From: Christensenella sp. UBA3857
Lineage (GTDB): Bacteria > Bacillota > Clostridia > Christensenellales > CAG-138
Direction: 5' to 3'
Length of the DNA: 26,490 nt
Assembly (NCBI GenBank): GCA_002392505.1
Contig: DGHD01000019.1
Span: forward strand, 2,457 to 28,946
The notes under the pieces: generated by a model
The model's input: the letters and a program-made list of their open reading frames with translations, nothing else
Database searches by the model: none
What the model was told of the DNA's origin: nothing
Translations under genes and position numbers: made by a program
Shown here: positions 8,448 through 15,754 of the stretch, in pieces
How positions within the stretch are numbered: the first letter of the stretch is position 1
How the letters are laid out: every line of letters begins with the position of its first letter

Positions 8448-9725
8448 TCATATTTCCACTGACACGCGCTTCACGTATCTGAGGAGCGGATACTCCCCGT
8501 CGTGCGGCATGCCGCAGTATTCCCGGGACATGAGCCTCCCGTCCGTTATACGGAAGACGCCGGTCTTGAGCAAAAGCTCCGACAGCGCGTCTTTTTCTTC
8601 GTCGGCACAGCTCAAAAACACCGTCTGCAATCGGTTTTTATACGGCGCGAGCGTTTCGGGGAGCCTCTCCCTTTTCAGCGGCTTCACCCACGGACAGCGG
8701 AACTGATATGATGCTTCGAGGGCGCCGTCGTTCACGGCGATCACACCCGCACCGTTTGCACAGAATACCCGCTTTTCGTTCGGGCGGGCTTCAAGCTCCT
8801 CGGTATAAAGCTCCAGCGTTTTCTGCGCCCGTATCCGGTCTCCGCCGGAGAACGGATATTTTTCCGATACCTCGCCCAGTATCGCGGCGAACCGCTCCGC
8901 AAAGCGGCAGACCTCTTCAAAATCGTCCGTATCGAGATATATCCCCTGGCAGGAGCTGCAGTAAAGCTGCTCGGTCATGCAGATGTTCTCCGCTGCGGAA
9001 TAAAGCGCCTCGTCAGCCTGCGCGCCGGAAAAATAGGCGAAGCTCAGCTTATGTCCCCACTCGATCACGCGTGTATCGGGCTTAACAAGCCTCCTTGCGG
9101 CGGCGACCGCCTCGTCTCCGCCCCAGACGACCACCGCATCCGAAAGCTCGGCGAGCGCAGCAAGCGTTTCCGTATCGGTCGAGGGCACGTCGAGCACCTC
9201 GACGAACGGCTCGATCGCTGGCTCGATCACGCAAAGCCGCTCGAGTGCGGCGGCGGAAAGCCCGTTATCCTCCCGCGGGAGCTTCAGAAGGTTCACGTTG
9301 CCTGTCAAAAGCCCCTCTATCACGCTGAATGCGGGCAGCGCGTCCACGTTCCCCGCCGATATGTGAAGGAGCACGCCGAGGGGCCTCAAACCGCGCTTTA
9401 CCGGGCGGGAGCTCCCGAACGGAGTGAATGCAGCGTCCTCCGCTTCGCCGAGCTCCGTTTTGACCCTTTCGCGCAGATACCCCTCCGAAAGCATTTCCGC
9501 TGCAAGCGAGATCTCGCGCCGTATCTTTTCCTCCGGCATGCCGAGCCCCGAAAGCATGGCGGCGTATTCGGGGGAGGCAAGCTCGCGGGAGAGCGCGCCG
9601 CAGGCGCATATCACCTTCTCACGGTCAAGCGCGGGAAGCCGCCTTGCCGCCGAGACGCGCTTTTTAAGGGCTTCCATATCGGGCTTTTCGGCTGTACCCA
9701 TCAGCTTGTTTATCGCGTCAAGCAT
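8448..9725 (-). CDS. LuxC-like acyl-CoA / fatty acid reductase
   Basis: The 425-residue product matches the LuxC-type acyl-CoA reductase family, which reduces an activated acyl group to an aldehyde with NAD(P)H. Visible features are HISAGNVDALP at 121-131 with the following GLLTGNVNLLKLP (nucleotide-binding fold), WGGDEA at 201-206, and EQLYCSSCQ at 252-260. Cys256 of that last segment aligns with the acyl-accepting cysteine of LuxC enzymes. A C-terminal DGEYPLLRYVKRV-type segment is also family-like. The start ATG overlaps the LuxE-like gene by 8 bases and follows GGAGGG, so the two are translated together. No luxA, luxB or luxD is present, so light production is not implied. The aldehyde may be an end product or be converted elsewhere. 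Chain length and acyl donor are unknown. Confidence 0.88.
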   Translation of the reverse strand: MLDAINKLMGTAEKPDMEALKKRVSAARRLPALDREKVICACGALSRELASPEYAAMLSGLGMPEEKIRREISLAAEMLSEGYLRERVKTELGEAEDAAFTPFGSSRPVKRGLRPLGVLLHISAGNVDALPAFSVIEGLLTGNVNLLKLPREDNGLSAAALERLCVIEPAIEPFVEVLDVPSTDTETLAALAELSDAVVVWGGDEAVAAARRLVKPDTRVIEWGHKLSFAYFSGAQADEALYSAAENICMTEQLYCSSCQGIYLDTDDFEEVCRFAERFAAILGEVSEKYPFSGGDRIRAQKTLELYTEELEARPNEKRVFCANGAGVIAVNDGALEASYQFRCPWVKPLKRERLPETLAPYKNRLQTVFLSCADEEKDALSELLLKTGVFRITDGRLMSREYCGMPHDGEYPLLRYVKRVSVEI

Positions 9726-10836
9726 CTTTCCCTCCCAAAAACTCGTTCGCGCCGGAAACGCAGGTCTTTATACCGGATACGCCCGCCCTGCCCAAAAGAT
9801 CGAAATACGGCGCCTTGAGCCCGCAGGCGCAGGGTCCTTCATGCCTTACGGCGATATCGTCCGTAACGACGCTGACGAGCGGCATGGACGTGACGAGCGG
9901 CGTTACAAAGCTCAAGAGCCCCGCCTCGCCGTCCTTCACCGGCTCAAGCGAAGCGGTATCGCGTATTATCACGCGGCTGTAACAGGGGATGTGGAAATGC
10001 CCCTCGCTGCATTTCACGTAAGCCATAGGGTGCTCCACGGCGCTGTAAAACTCAAAACAGCGCTCCCGCCCTATGCCGAGGACCTCGTCAAGCAGACGAA
10101 GGAACTCCTCCCGGTCGATCTCGAGCCCGGAGAAGCCCTTCCAGCCGCCGCCGAGAAGCACCGTCGAACGGCGGCCCGTTTTCAGGCGGATCCCCTCGTC
10201 CTTAAGCATTTTCATAAGGAAATACATATAGGGCGGAAACCCCACGAACCTTACCGGAAAGGGGGATTTCGCCGCTTTGATCAGCGCCGTTTTTACGCCC
10301 TCGAGGTTGAGTTCGTAATCGTTGCCGGTGTCCTTCAGCGCGTACGTGCGGGAGAGTGCCGGCGCGAATTTCGTCGTCCCGTAGGCGGTCTTTATCGCGC
10401 CCATGTCGGCGTGCGCGCTCGGCTCGTACCCAAGCACGATGTAGTTGACGGGCACGGGAGAGATTATCCCGTGGTATTTGAAAAAGCGGAACATCATGCC
10501 TATCCCGAGGCGAAGGCTCTTTTTGTCAAGCCCCACCACGCTTTTTTTGCCCTTCGTGCCGGACGAGGACGCCTTTACGCGCAGTTCTTTTTCATCAACG
10601 GAAAAGAGGCGGTTCCGCTTAAGATACAGCGTCGGTATTACGGGGAGCTTGTAAAGATCCTTCTCGGAGCGGAGCATATCGGGCGAAAACCCGCGCTCCT
10701 CGAGTATGCGCGCGTATTCGGGACAATTCCTGATATGATGCTCCGTAAGCGCCCTGACGGAGCGCAGGAAAAGCGCGCCGTCCTTCGGCGGGGAATAGGG
10801 ATCGCGCTTCAAAAACAGCTTCCGCCTTTCGTCCAT
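9718..10836 (-). CDS. LuxE-like acyl-protein synthetase
   Basis: The 372-residue product resembles LuxE/PF04443 acyl-protein synthetases, members of the adenylate-forming (ANL) fold that activate a fatty acid with ATP and pass it to the reductase. The phosphate-binding loop SSSGTKG is at 90-96, FEFYSAVEHP at 261-270, the VTDDIA motif at 324-329, and GPCACG with the following LGRAG at 334-352. All are in the normal family order. The start has an excellent AGGAGG site (10842-10847, minus strand). It is the first gene of a two-gene operon with the LuxC-like reductase, consistent with a two-component fatty acid reductase complex. The acyl substrate is not predictable. Confidence 0.85.
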   Translation of the reverse strand: MDERRKLFLKRDPYSPPKDGALFLRSVRALTEHHIRNCPEYARILEERGFSPDMLRSEKDLYKLPVIPTLYLKRNRLFSVDEKELRVKASSSGTKGKKSVVGLDKKSLRLGIGMMFRFFKYHGIISPVPVNYIVLGYEPSAHADMGAIKTAYGTTKFAPALSRTYALKDTGNDYELNLEGVKTALIKAAKSPFPVRFVGFPPYMYFLMKMLKDEGIRLKTGRRSTVLLGGGWKGFSGLEIDREEFLRLLDEVLGIGRERCFEFYSAVEHPMAYVKCSEGHFHIPCYSRVIIRDTASLEPVKDGEAGLLSFVTPLVTSMPLVSVVTDDIAVRHEGPCACGLKAPYFDLLGRAGVSGIKTCVSGANEFLGGKDA

Positions 10837-10865
10837 GAACGCCTCCTAAAGCTTTGTTTTATCAG

Positions 10866-10894
10866 ATTATAACATATTTCGCGCGGGATTCAAA
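10866..10894 (-). promoter_or_regulatory. Sigma-A promoter for the luxE-luxC-like operon
   Basis: On the minus strand the -35 box is TTTGAA (10889-10894), the spacer is 17 bp and the -10 box is TATAAT (10866-10871). TTGAAT with a 16-bp spacer is the alternative reading. It is back-to-back with the MATE promoter, with 14 bases between the two -35 boxes. Confidence 0.72.
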
Positions 10895-10908
10895 CATCGG
10901 AAGCGCTA

Positions 10909-10937
10909 TTGTAAACTGACCGCCGATTTGGTATAAT
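10909..10937 (+). promoter_or_regulatory. Sigma-A promoter for the MATE-ABC operon
   Basis: The -35 box is TTGTAA (10909-10914), the spacer is 17 bp and the -10 box is a perfect TATAAT (10932-10937). An AGAGGA ribosome site and the ATG at 10966 follow, giving a short leader. Confidence 0.76.
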
Positions 10938-10965
10938 CGAAACGATATAACGAAAGAGGAACAGA

Positions 10966-12348
10966 ATGGAAAAGAAACGGGAAAAGTTAATAAACGCCTC
11001 GCTTTTCAAGCCCGTGATAACGCTCGCCTGGCCGACGATGCTCGAACAGCTCATGCAGACCGCCGTGCAGTACATCGACGTCGCCATGGTCGGCGCGCTC
11101 GGCACGGCGGCGACGGCGGCGGTCGGCTCGACGACGACGGTCAACTGGCTCGTCGGCAGTACGATCTCCGCGTTCGGCGTGGGCTTCCTCGCGTTCATAT
11201 CGCAGAAGCTCGGCGGCGGGGAAAAGGAGCTTGCGAAGAAGGCGTCCGCCCAAAGCGTGCTCGCGGTGCTCGTCGTGGGGCTTTTGTTCACGGCGATAAC
11301 GCTTTCATTGAGTTTCTTCGTACCCGCGTGGATGCAGGTCGACAAGAACATCCGCCCCCTTGCGTGGAGCTATTTCTTCATACTGTACCTGCCCACTCTG
11401 CCGAGGACGGCGACCATAATATTCGGCACGGTGCTCCGCGCCGCGGGCGATACGAAAACGCCCATGCGGGTGGGGATAGGCGTGAATCTTATAAACGTGA
11501 TACTCAATTTCCTGCTGATCTACGAAACGCGGGATATCTCGGTTTTCGGGCGCGAGCTTCGCGTCTGGGGCGCGGGGCTCGGCGTGAAGGGAGCCGCCGC
11601 GGCAAGCGCCGTCAGCGTGCTCTTCGGCGGCGCCGCGATAACGATCGCGCTCTTTAAGCATAAGGAGGTCTCGCCAAGGGGCTTCTCCATAAAGCCCGAT
11701 AAAACGGTGCTCGTCCCCTGTATGCGGGTCGCCTTCCCGAATATGCTGCAAAGGTTCGGCACAAGCCTCGGCTACGTCGCGTTCGCGGCGATGATCAATT
11801 CGCTTGGCGAGATATCCACGGCCGCGCACACCGTCGCGAATACCGTCGAGTCCGCGTTCTACATACCCGGCTACGGCATGATGAGCGCCTCCGCAACGCT
11901 TGCGGGGAACGCCATCGGCGCGGGCGACAGGAAGAAGCTCAGGGACACCGCGAGGGTCATTATGCTGTTCGAGACGGCGCTCATGGTCGTTTCGGGCGCG
12001 CTCCTGTTCATTTTCGCGCCGCGCATGGCGGGGCTTTTCAGCAAGGATCCCGCGGTGATAAGGCTCGGCAGCACGGTTTTGAGGATGGTCGCCTGTTCGG
12101 AGCCGATATTCGGCGTCGCGCTGGTCATTGAGGGCATGCTCCAGGGCGCGGGCAAGACCGTCGCTCCGTTCATATTCAATATGGTCGGCATGTGGGGCGT
12201 CAGGATACTCGGCACGTTCATATGCATAAAGCTCCTGGGTCTCGGGCTCGGGGCGGCCTGGGCGTGCATGATAGGGCATAATCTTCTGTTGTTCATACTG
12301 TTCGGAGTGTATTATCTTAAATGGAGAAAGGAAAGGATCACCGGATGA
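10966..12348 (+). CDS. MATE family efflux transporter
   Basis: The 460-residue product has about twelve predicted membrane helices in two homologous halves and is of usual MATE length. MATE-type patterns are clear in the first half (ITLAWPTMLEQLMQTAVQYID, residues about 20-40; VGSTTTVNWLVG) and mirrored in the second (CMRVAFPNMLQRFGTSLGY; GMMSASATLAGNAIGAGD). These proteins expel cationic drugs or metabolites using Na+ or H+ gradients. Some relatives flip lipids or polysaccharide precursors. It is the first gene of a three-gene operon, and its stop overlaps the ABC ATPase start (ATGA). It is divergent from the LuxE/LuxC-like pair. Substrate unknown. Confidence 0.92.
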   Translation: MEKKREKLINASLFKPVITLAWPTMLEQLMQTAVQYIDVAMVGALGTAATAAVGSTTTVNWLVGSTISAFGVGFLAFISQKLGGGEKELAKKASAQSVLAVLVVGLLFTAITLSLSFFVPAWMQVDKNIRPLAWSYFFILYLPTLPRTATIIFGTVLRAAGDTKTPMRVGIGVNLINVILNFLLIYETRDISVFGRELRVWGAGLGVKGAAAASAVSVLFGGAAITIALFKHKEVSPRGFSIKPDKTVLVPCMRVAFPNMLQRFGTSLGYVAFAAMINSLGEISTAAHTVANTVESAFYIPGYGMMSASATLAGNAIGAGDRKKLRDTARVIMLFETALMVVSGALLFIFAPRMAGLFSKDPAVIRLGSTVLRMVACSEPIFGVALVIEGMLQGAGKTVAPFIFNMVGMWGVRILGTFICIKLLGLGLGAAWACMIGHNLLLFILFGVYYLKWRKERITG

Positions 12349-13220
12349 AAGCCATCGAAACGAAGGGTCTTACCAAGTTTTATGGCAGGGCAAGGGGCAT
12401 AGAGAACGTCGATCTCACCGTTGAGGAGGGCGAGATATTCGGCTTCATCGGTCCCAACGGCGCGGGCAAAAGCACCACGATCCGCACACTGCTCGGGCTC
12501 ATAAAAAAGAGCGGCGGCAGCGCGAGCGTGCTCGGCATGGATATCGAAAAGGACAAGGAAAGGATATTGAAGGAGGTCGGCTATCTTCCCTCAGAGGCGT
12601 CGTTTTACAGCGGTATGCGCGTGAAGGACGTGCTCGAATTCTCCGCAAAGCTCAGAAAAAAGGACTGCCGCGAGGAGGCAAAGCACCTTTCGGAAAGGCT
12701 CGAGCTCGAGCTTGACCGCAAGGTAGGGGAGCTCTCCCTCGGCAACCGCAAAAAGGTGGGCATAGTCGCCGCGATGCAGCACAAGCCCCGCCTCTACATA
12801 CTCGACGAGCCGACGAGCGGGCTCGATCCGCTCATCCAGCGCGAGTTTTTCGCTCTGCTCCGGGAAAGGAACGAGGAGGGCGCAACGGTGTTCCTCTCCT
12901 CGCACGTGCTGTCGGAGATCGGGCGCTACTGCACCCGCGCCGGGATCCTGCGCGAGGGCAGGCTTATCAAGGAGGACAGCGTCGATAAGCTCACCGGCAC
13001 GGGCGTAAAGCGCGTTACCCTGCACGGCGCGGACAGGCTGCCCGAGATAGACGGCATGAGGGACGTAAACGTAAGCGCCTCCGGAATGAGCTTTTTGTAC
13101 AGCGGACGCGCGGACGCGCTCGTCAAGGCGCTCGCGGGGCTCTCGTTCGAGGATATCACGCTCACCGATCCCGATATAGAGGACGTTTTCATGCACTATT
13201 ACGAAAGGGAGGGCGAGTGA
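12345..13220 (+). CDS. ABC transporter ATP-binding protein
   Basis: This is a 291-residue cytoplasmic ATPase of the CcmA/YhaQ-like type that pairs with ABC-2-type permeases. Walker A is GPNGAGKST (36-44), the signature is the variant LSLGNRKKV (130-138), Walker B with D-loop is ILDEPTSGLDP (152-162), and the switch histidine is His187 in SSHVLS. A C-terminal domain of about 80 residues follows, as in YxlF- and BcrA-like ATPases. I chose the ATG at 12345 (ATGA overlap with the MATE stop, AAAGGA upstream) over an in-frame ATG at 12321. The permease starts one base after the stop. Substrate not predictable. Confidence 0.93.
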   Translation: MKAIETKGLTKFYGRARGIENVDLTVEEGEIFGFIGPNGAGKSTTIRTLLGLIKKSGGSASVLGMDIEKDKERILKEVGYLPSEASFYSGMRVKDVLEFSAKLRKKDCREEAKHLSERLELELDRKVGELSLGNRKKVGIVAAMQHKPRLYILDEPTSGLDPLIQREFFALLRERNEEGATVFLSSHVLSEIGRYCTRAGILREGRLIKEDSVDKLTGTGVKRVTLHGADRLPEIDGMRDVNVSASGMSFLYSGRADALVKALAGLSFEDITLTDPDIEDVFMHYYEREGE

Positions 13221-13221
13221 T

Positions 13222-14010
13222 ATGACTCTGTTTTTCCATGAGCTTAAAAGGGACAGGATAAAGCTCATCGTATGGACGGCGGCGATCGCCTTCATGCTGT
13301 GCCTGAGCATACTCATTTACCCGCAGATGACCTCCCAGATGAGCGAGATGGGCGATATGTTCGCCGAGATGGGCGGCTTTTCGCAGGCGTTCAATATGGA
13401 CAAGATCAATTTCGGCGAGTTCAGCGGCTATTTCGCCGTGGAATGCGGCAACGTGCTGGGATTGGGCGGCGCGTTCTTCGCGGCACTCCTCGGCATAAGC
13501 GCCCTCGCCAAAGAGGAAAGGGAGCGCACGGCGGAGTTCCTGCTCACCCATCCGGTCTCCCGCTCGTACGTGGTCTCCCGCAAGCTCGCGGCGGTGATCG
13601 CCGAGGTGCTGATACTCAATATCGCGGTCGCGCTCGCCTCGTTCCTCGCAAGCCTCGCCATAGGCGAGAAGATAGGGACAAAGCTGTTCTTCAGCGTGTT
13701 CCTCGGCTACCTTTTGATGCAGACGGAGATCGTCTGCGTGATGTTCGGGCTTTCCGCGTTCATAAAGGGGAACGGGCTCGGCATCGGTCTCGGCGCCGCG
13801 TTCGTGCTCTATTTCATGAACATACTCGCGAACCTTACGGACGAAGCGGAGTTTTTAAGGTACATAACCCCGTTCTCCTACGCCGACGGCACGGCGATAG
13901 TTGCGAACGGCGGGATCGAGGCGAAATACTTGATCCCCGGCGCCGCGTTCACTCTTATCGGTATCGCCGCGGCGTTCATAAAGTACAACAGGAAGGATAT
14001 AAGGGCGTGA
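13222..14010 (+). CDS. ABC-2 type transporter permease
   Basis: The 262-residue membrane protein has about six helices (near residues 15-33, 74-96, 122-148, 154-182, 186-204 and 236-253). It includes the family loop ALAKEERERTAEFLLTHPVSR-like segment (about 94-114), in which an acidic stretch and LL-THPVSR precede the third helix. It starts with an amphipathic HELKRDR segment, as ABC-2 permeases do. The region of residues 35-60 is Met-rich and probably extracytoplasmic. A GGGAGGG ribosome site lies at 13207-13213. It would form a homodimeric channel with the preceding ATPase for export of a drug, peptide or lipid. Exact substrate unknown. Confidence 0.88.
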   Translation: MTLFFHELKRDRIKLIVWTAAIAFMLCLSILIYPQMTSQMSEMGDMFAEMGGFSQAFNMDKINFGEFSGYFAVECGNVLGLGGAFFAALLGISALAKEERERTAEFLLTHPVSRSYVVSRKLAAVIAEVLILNIAVALASFLASLAIGEKIGTKLFFSVFLGYLLMQTEIVCVMFGLSAFIKGNGLGIGLGAAFVLYFMNILANLTDEAEFLRYITPFSYADGTAIVANGGIEAKYLIPGAAFTLIGIAAAFIKYNRKDIRA

Positions 14011-14023
14011 CCCGCTAAACAAT

Positions 14024-14057
14024 AAAAGCCGCCTGAGACGATCTCAAGCGGCTTTTT
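14024..14057. terminator. Bidirectional terminator between convergent genes
   Basis: A 15-bp stem with one C-A mismatch, AAAAGCCGCCTGAGA at 14024-14038 with TCTCAAGCGGCTTTT at 14042-14056, has a loop of three bases and a T-run. A-rich and T-rich flanks allow function on both strands, for the permease and for the M15 peptidase lipoprotein gene. Confidence 0.86.
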
Positions 14058-14070
14058 CATATCGTCCGAT

Positions 14071-15633
14071 TCAGTTTATGTAGCTCGTAACCTTTCTCAA
14101 AGAGCGGGGGGAGGTATTGTGCACGTTTGCGGAAAACTCCGAAAGGCCGAAGTGCATCGCGTCGCAGGTGTGGTCGTAATAGTAGCCCCAGTTGAAGCCC
14201 GCGCGGTAGAAGGCAAGCTCGTAAAGCAGATAGTTGATAACGGTCGTGGGCACGCCCTTATACTTGTTCGAATGACTGCCGGAGTACTCGAAATCGTAAT
14301 AGCTTACGCCGTTCGCGGTCTTTATGCCGGTATAAGTGAGCTTGTCCCTGACCTCCGTCTTTATGAGATTGCGGTTCGATACGTAGTTGACGTTCGCGTC
14401 CATGGCGGCGTTAAGATCGATCGCCGCGCCGAAGGCGTGATGGCTTATGAAGCTGCGGTCGGAAACAAAGCGCGGGTTCCACGTGCCGTCAAAGCTCGAA
14501 ATAAGGTCCGAAAGCTTTATCACTCCGCTGTCGCCGTTCGTGCCGTGCACGCGGACATAGGTGGTCTTCAGGTAATTGACCGCCTTATTGAAGCCGGGCG
14601 CCGCTTTCTTATGCACCGTCCAATGACCGCCGGAGGGGTTCGTTACGGTGGTCATATGCTTCATGCCCCAGGAGGAATCCCTTAACGTGATATCGCGTCC
14701 CGTCGAGGCGTTCCATTTATACTCGAACATGAACTCGTCCCTCGAGCCGAAGAACTGCAGCGTGTACGCATAGCTGTTCCTCAGATTGTTGGAGATGAGC
14801 TGCCGCCACTCGCCGCCGACCACCTTGAAGCCGCGGCTCTTTAAGAGCACGCCCGTCGAGGAGCTTGTGGATGCGTAAAGGCTGAAGATATAGCTGCCGG
14901 CGGGAAGCTCGCCGATCTTTGTCTTGGCGGTAAGGGAGTTGTTCCCCGTCTTGGGGAAAGTCCTGTCGCAGAGCTCGACGCGCGTCACGCTCTCCGAAGC
15001 GTTGAAGGTCACGGATTGGTTTATCACCACCGTGCCGGAGGAATTCGCGACCACCGCGGTGACCGCCGTGAGGGGATCGGAAGAAGTCACTATCCCGCCG
15101 AACGTGAACGGCTGTCCCTGGGGTACGCCCTCGCCGTAATAGCCCGGAAGCGGCAGCGAAGCGGATTCGGAGAAGCTGATGCTGCCGTCCGTTACCGGCT
15201 CGGGCGTGGGCGTCGCGGGAACGGGAGCCGTGGGCGCGGGAGTTGAAGGCGCGGGCGTTGCAGGCGCGGGAGTTGCGGGCGCGGGAGTTGCGGGCGCGGG
15301 CGTTGCGGGCGCAGGGGTCGAGGGCGCGGGAGTTTCGGCGGTCGGAGCGACGGTCGGCGTCTCGGTAACGGCCTCCGTGGGCGTATCGGTCGCCTGCTCG
15401 GTAGGAGCTGACGTGACTAAATCGGTCGGCTCGGCGGAGGGCTGTTCCGAGGGCGCGTCGGTGGGATCGCCGACGGGCGCCGCGCTTTCCGCCGCCGAAG
15501 GGTCGTCGGTCACGCCGATATCCACAACAACATTTTCCTTAATATCTTTTATGCAGCCTGCCGCGGGAACAAGGAATAAAAGCGCCATTATAAGCGCGGC
15601 GGCCTTAATAGAAATCCTTGCAGAGTTCCTCAT
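14071..15633 (-). CDS. Lipoprotein with TPAP-repeat linker, middle beta domain and M15-type peptidase domain
   Basis: The 520-residue product has a lipobox ending at Cys27 (VPAAGC) and a long low-complexity Pro/Thr/Ala linker (about 45-148) with a perfect-looking TPAPA repeat. A beta-rich, possibly Ig-like segment (about 150-275) and a C-terminal zinc peptidase domain follow. The zinc site is visible as HHAFGAAIDLN (His and Asp of the HxxGxAxD motif, about residues 395-405) and CDAMHFG near 490. The D-x-x-H-F form of the second motif is closer to the M15_4 endopeptidase group (peptidoglycan L-Ala-D-Glu type) than to E-P-W-H VanY carboxypeptidases. It therefore probably trims peptidoglycan stem peptides outside the membrane. 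An ideal CGGAGG site precedes the ATG by seven bases. Monocistronic. Confidence 0.85.
   Translation of the reverse strand: MRNSARISIKAAALIMALLFLVPAAGCIKDIKENVVVDIGVTDDPSAAESAAPVGDPTDAPSEQPSAEPTDLVTSAPTEQATDTPTEAVTETPTVAPTAETPAPSTPAPATPAPATPAPATPAPATPAPSTPAPTAPVPATPTPEPVTDGSISFSESASLPLPGYYGEGVPQGQPFTFGGIVTSSDPLTAVTAVVANSSGTVVINQSVTFNASESVTRVELCDRTFPKTGNNSLTAKTKIGELPAGSYIFSLYASTSSSTGVLLKSRGFKVVGGEWRQLISNNLRNSYAYTLQFFGSRDEFMFEYKWNASTGRDITLRDSSWGMKHMTTVTNPSGGHWTVHKKAAPGFNKAVNYLKTTYVRVHGTNGDSGVIKLSDLISSFDGTWNPRFVSDRSFISHHAFGAAIDLNAAMDANVNYVSNRNLIKTEVRDKLTYTGIKTANGVSYYDFEYSGSHSNKYKGVPTTVINYLLYELAFYRAGFNWGYYYDHTCDAMHFGLSEFSANVHNTSPRSLRKVTSYIN
15232..15333. repeat. 15-bp tandem repeat coding for TPAP[A/S] linker
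   Basis: About seven units of 15 bases (minus-strand coding for Thr-Pro-Ala-Pro-Ala/Ser, residues 101-134) are nearly identical at the DNA level, differing mainly at wobble bases. The last unit is partial. Unit length is divisible by three, so slippage would change only linker length. Confidence 0.9.
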
Positions 15634-15665
15634 ACAAAAACCTCCGAATAAACATCGTACTCCTT

Positions 15666-15694
15666 ATTATATCATTTTTCGCAGGACTGTTCAA
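15666..15694 (-). promoter_or_regulatory. Sigma-A promoter for the M15 peptidase lipoprotein
   Basis: On the minus strand the -35 box is TTGAAC (15689-15694), the spacer is 17 bp and the -10 box is a perfect TATAAT (15666-15671). The leader to the ATG is about 25 bases and includes the CGGAGG site. Confidence 0.82.
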
Positions 15695-15708
15695 CAGCTT
15701 CTTTTCGC

Positions 15709-15737
15709 TTGAAAACGTGAGGGCGATATGCTATCAT
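15709..15737 (+). promoter_or_regulatory. Sigma-A promoter for the YjbR-EVE gene
   Basis: The -35 box is TTGAAA (15709-15714), the spacer is 17 bp and the -10 box is TATCAT (15732-15737) with an extended TGC. The upstream ATG at 15728 lies inside this promoter, which supports the start at 15755. The gap between this -35 and that of the divergent promoter is 14 bases. Confidence 0.75.
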
Positions 15738-15754
15738 GGAAACAAGGAGCCGCT

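Noticed and set aside
8448..10836. Bioluminescence operon
   Set aside because: Only the reductase and synthetase types are present. There is no luciferase or flavin partner next to them, and the flavin-reductase-like gene is 12 kb away in another operon.
9051..10872. Plus-strand open frames opposite the lux-like genes
   Set aside because: Arg/Pro/His-rich shadows of the two recognised minus-strand genes, with no start signals.
15232..15333. CRISPR-like array
   Set aside because: The 15-base units abut with no spacers and encode an in-frame protein linker.
15728..15754. Upstream ATG for the YjbR-EVE gene
   Set aside because: It lies inside the predicted promoter, so it would not be transcribed. 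The ATG at 15755 has an AAGGAG site.
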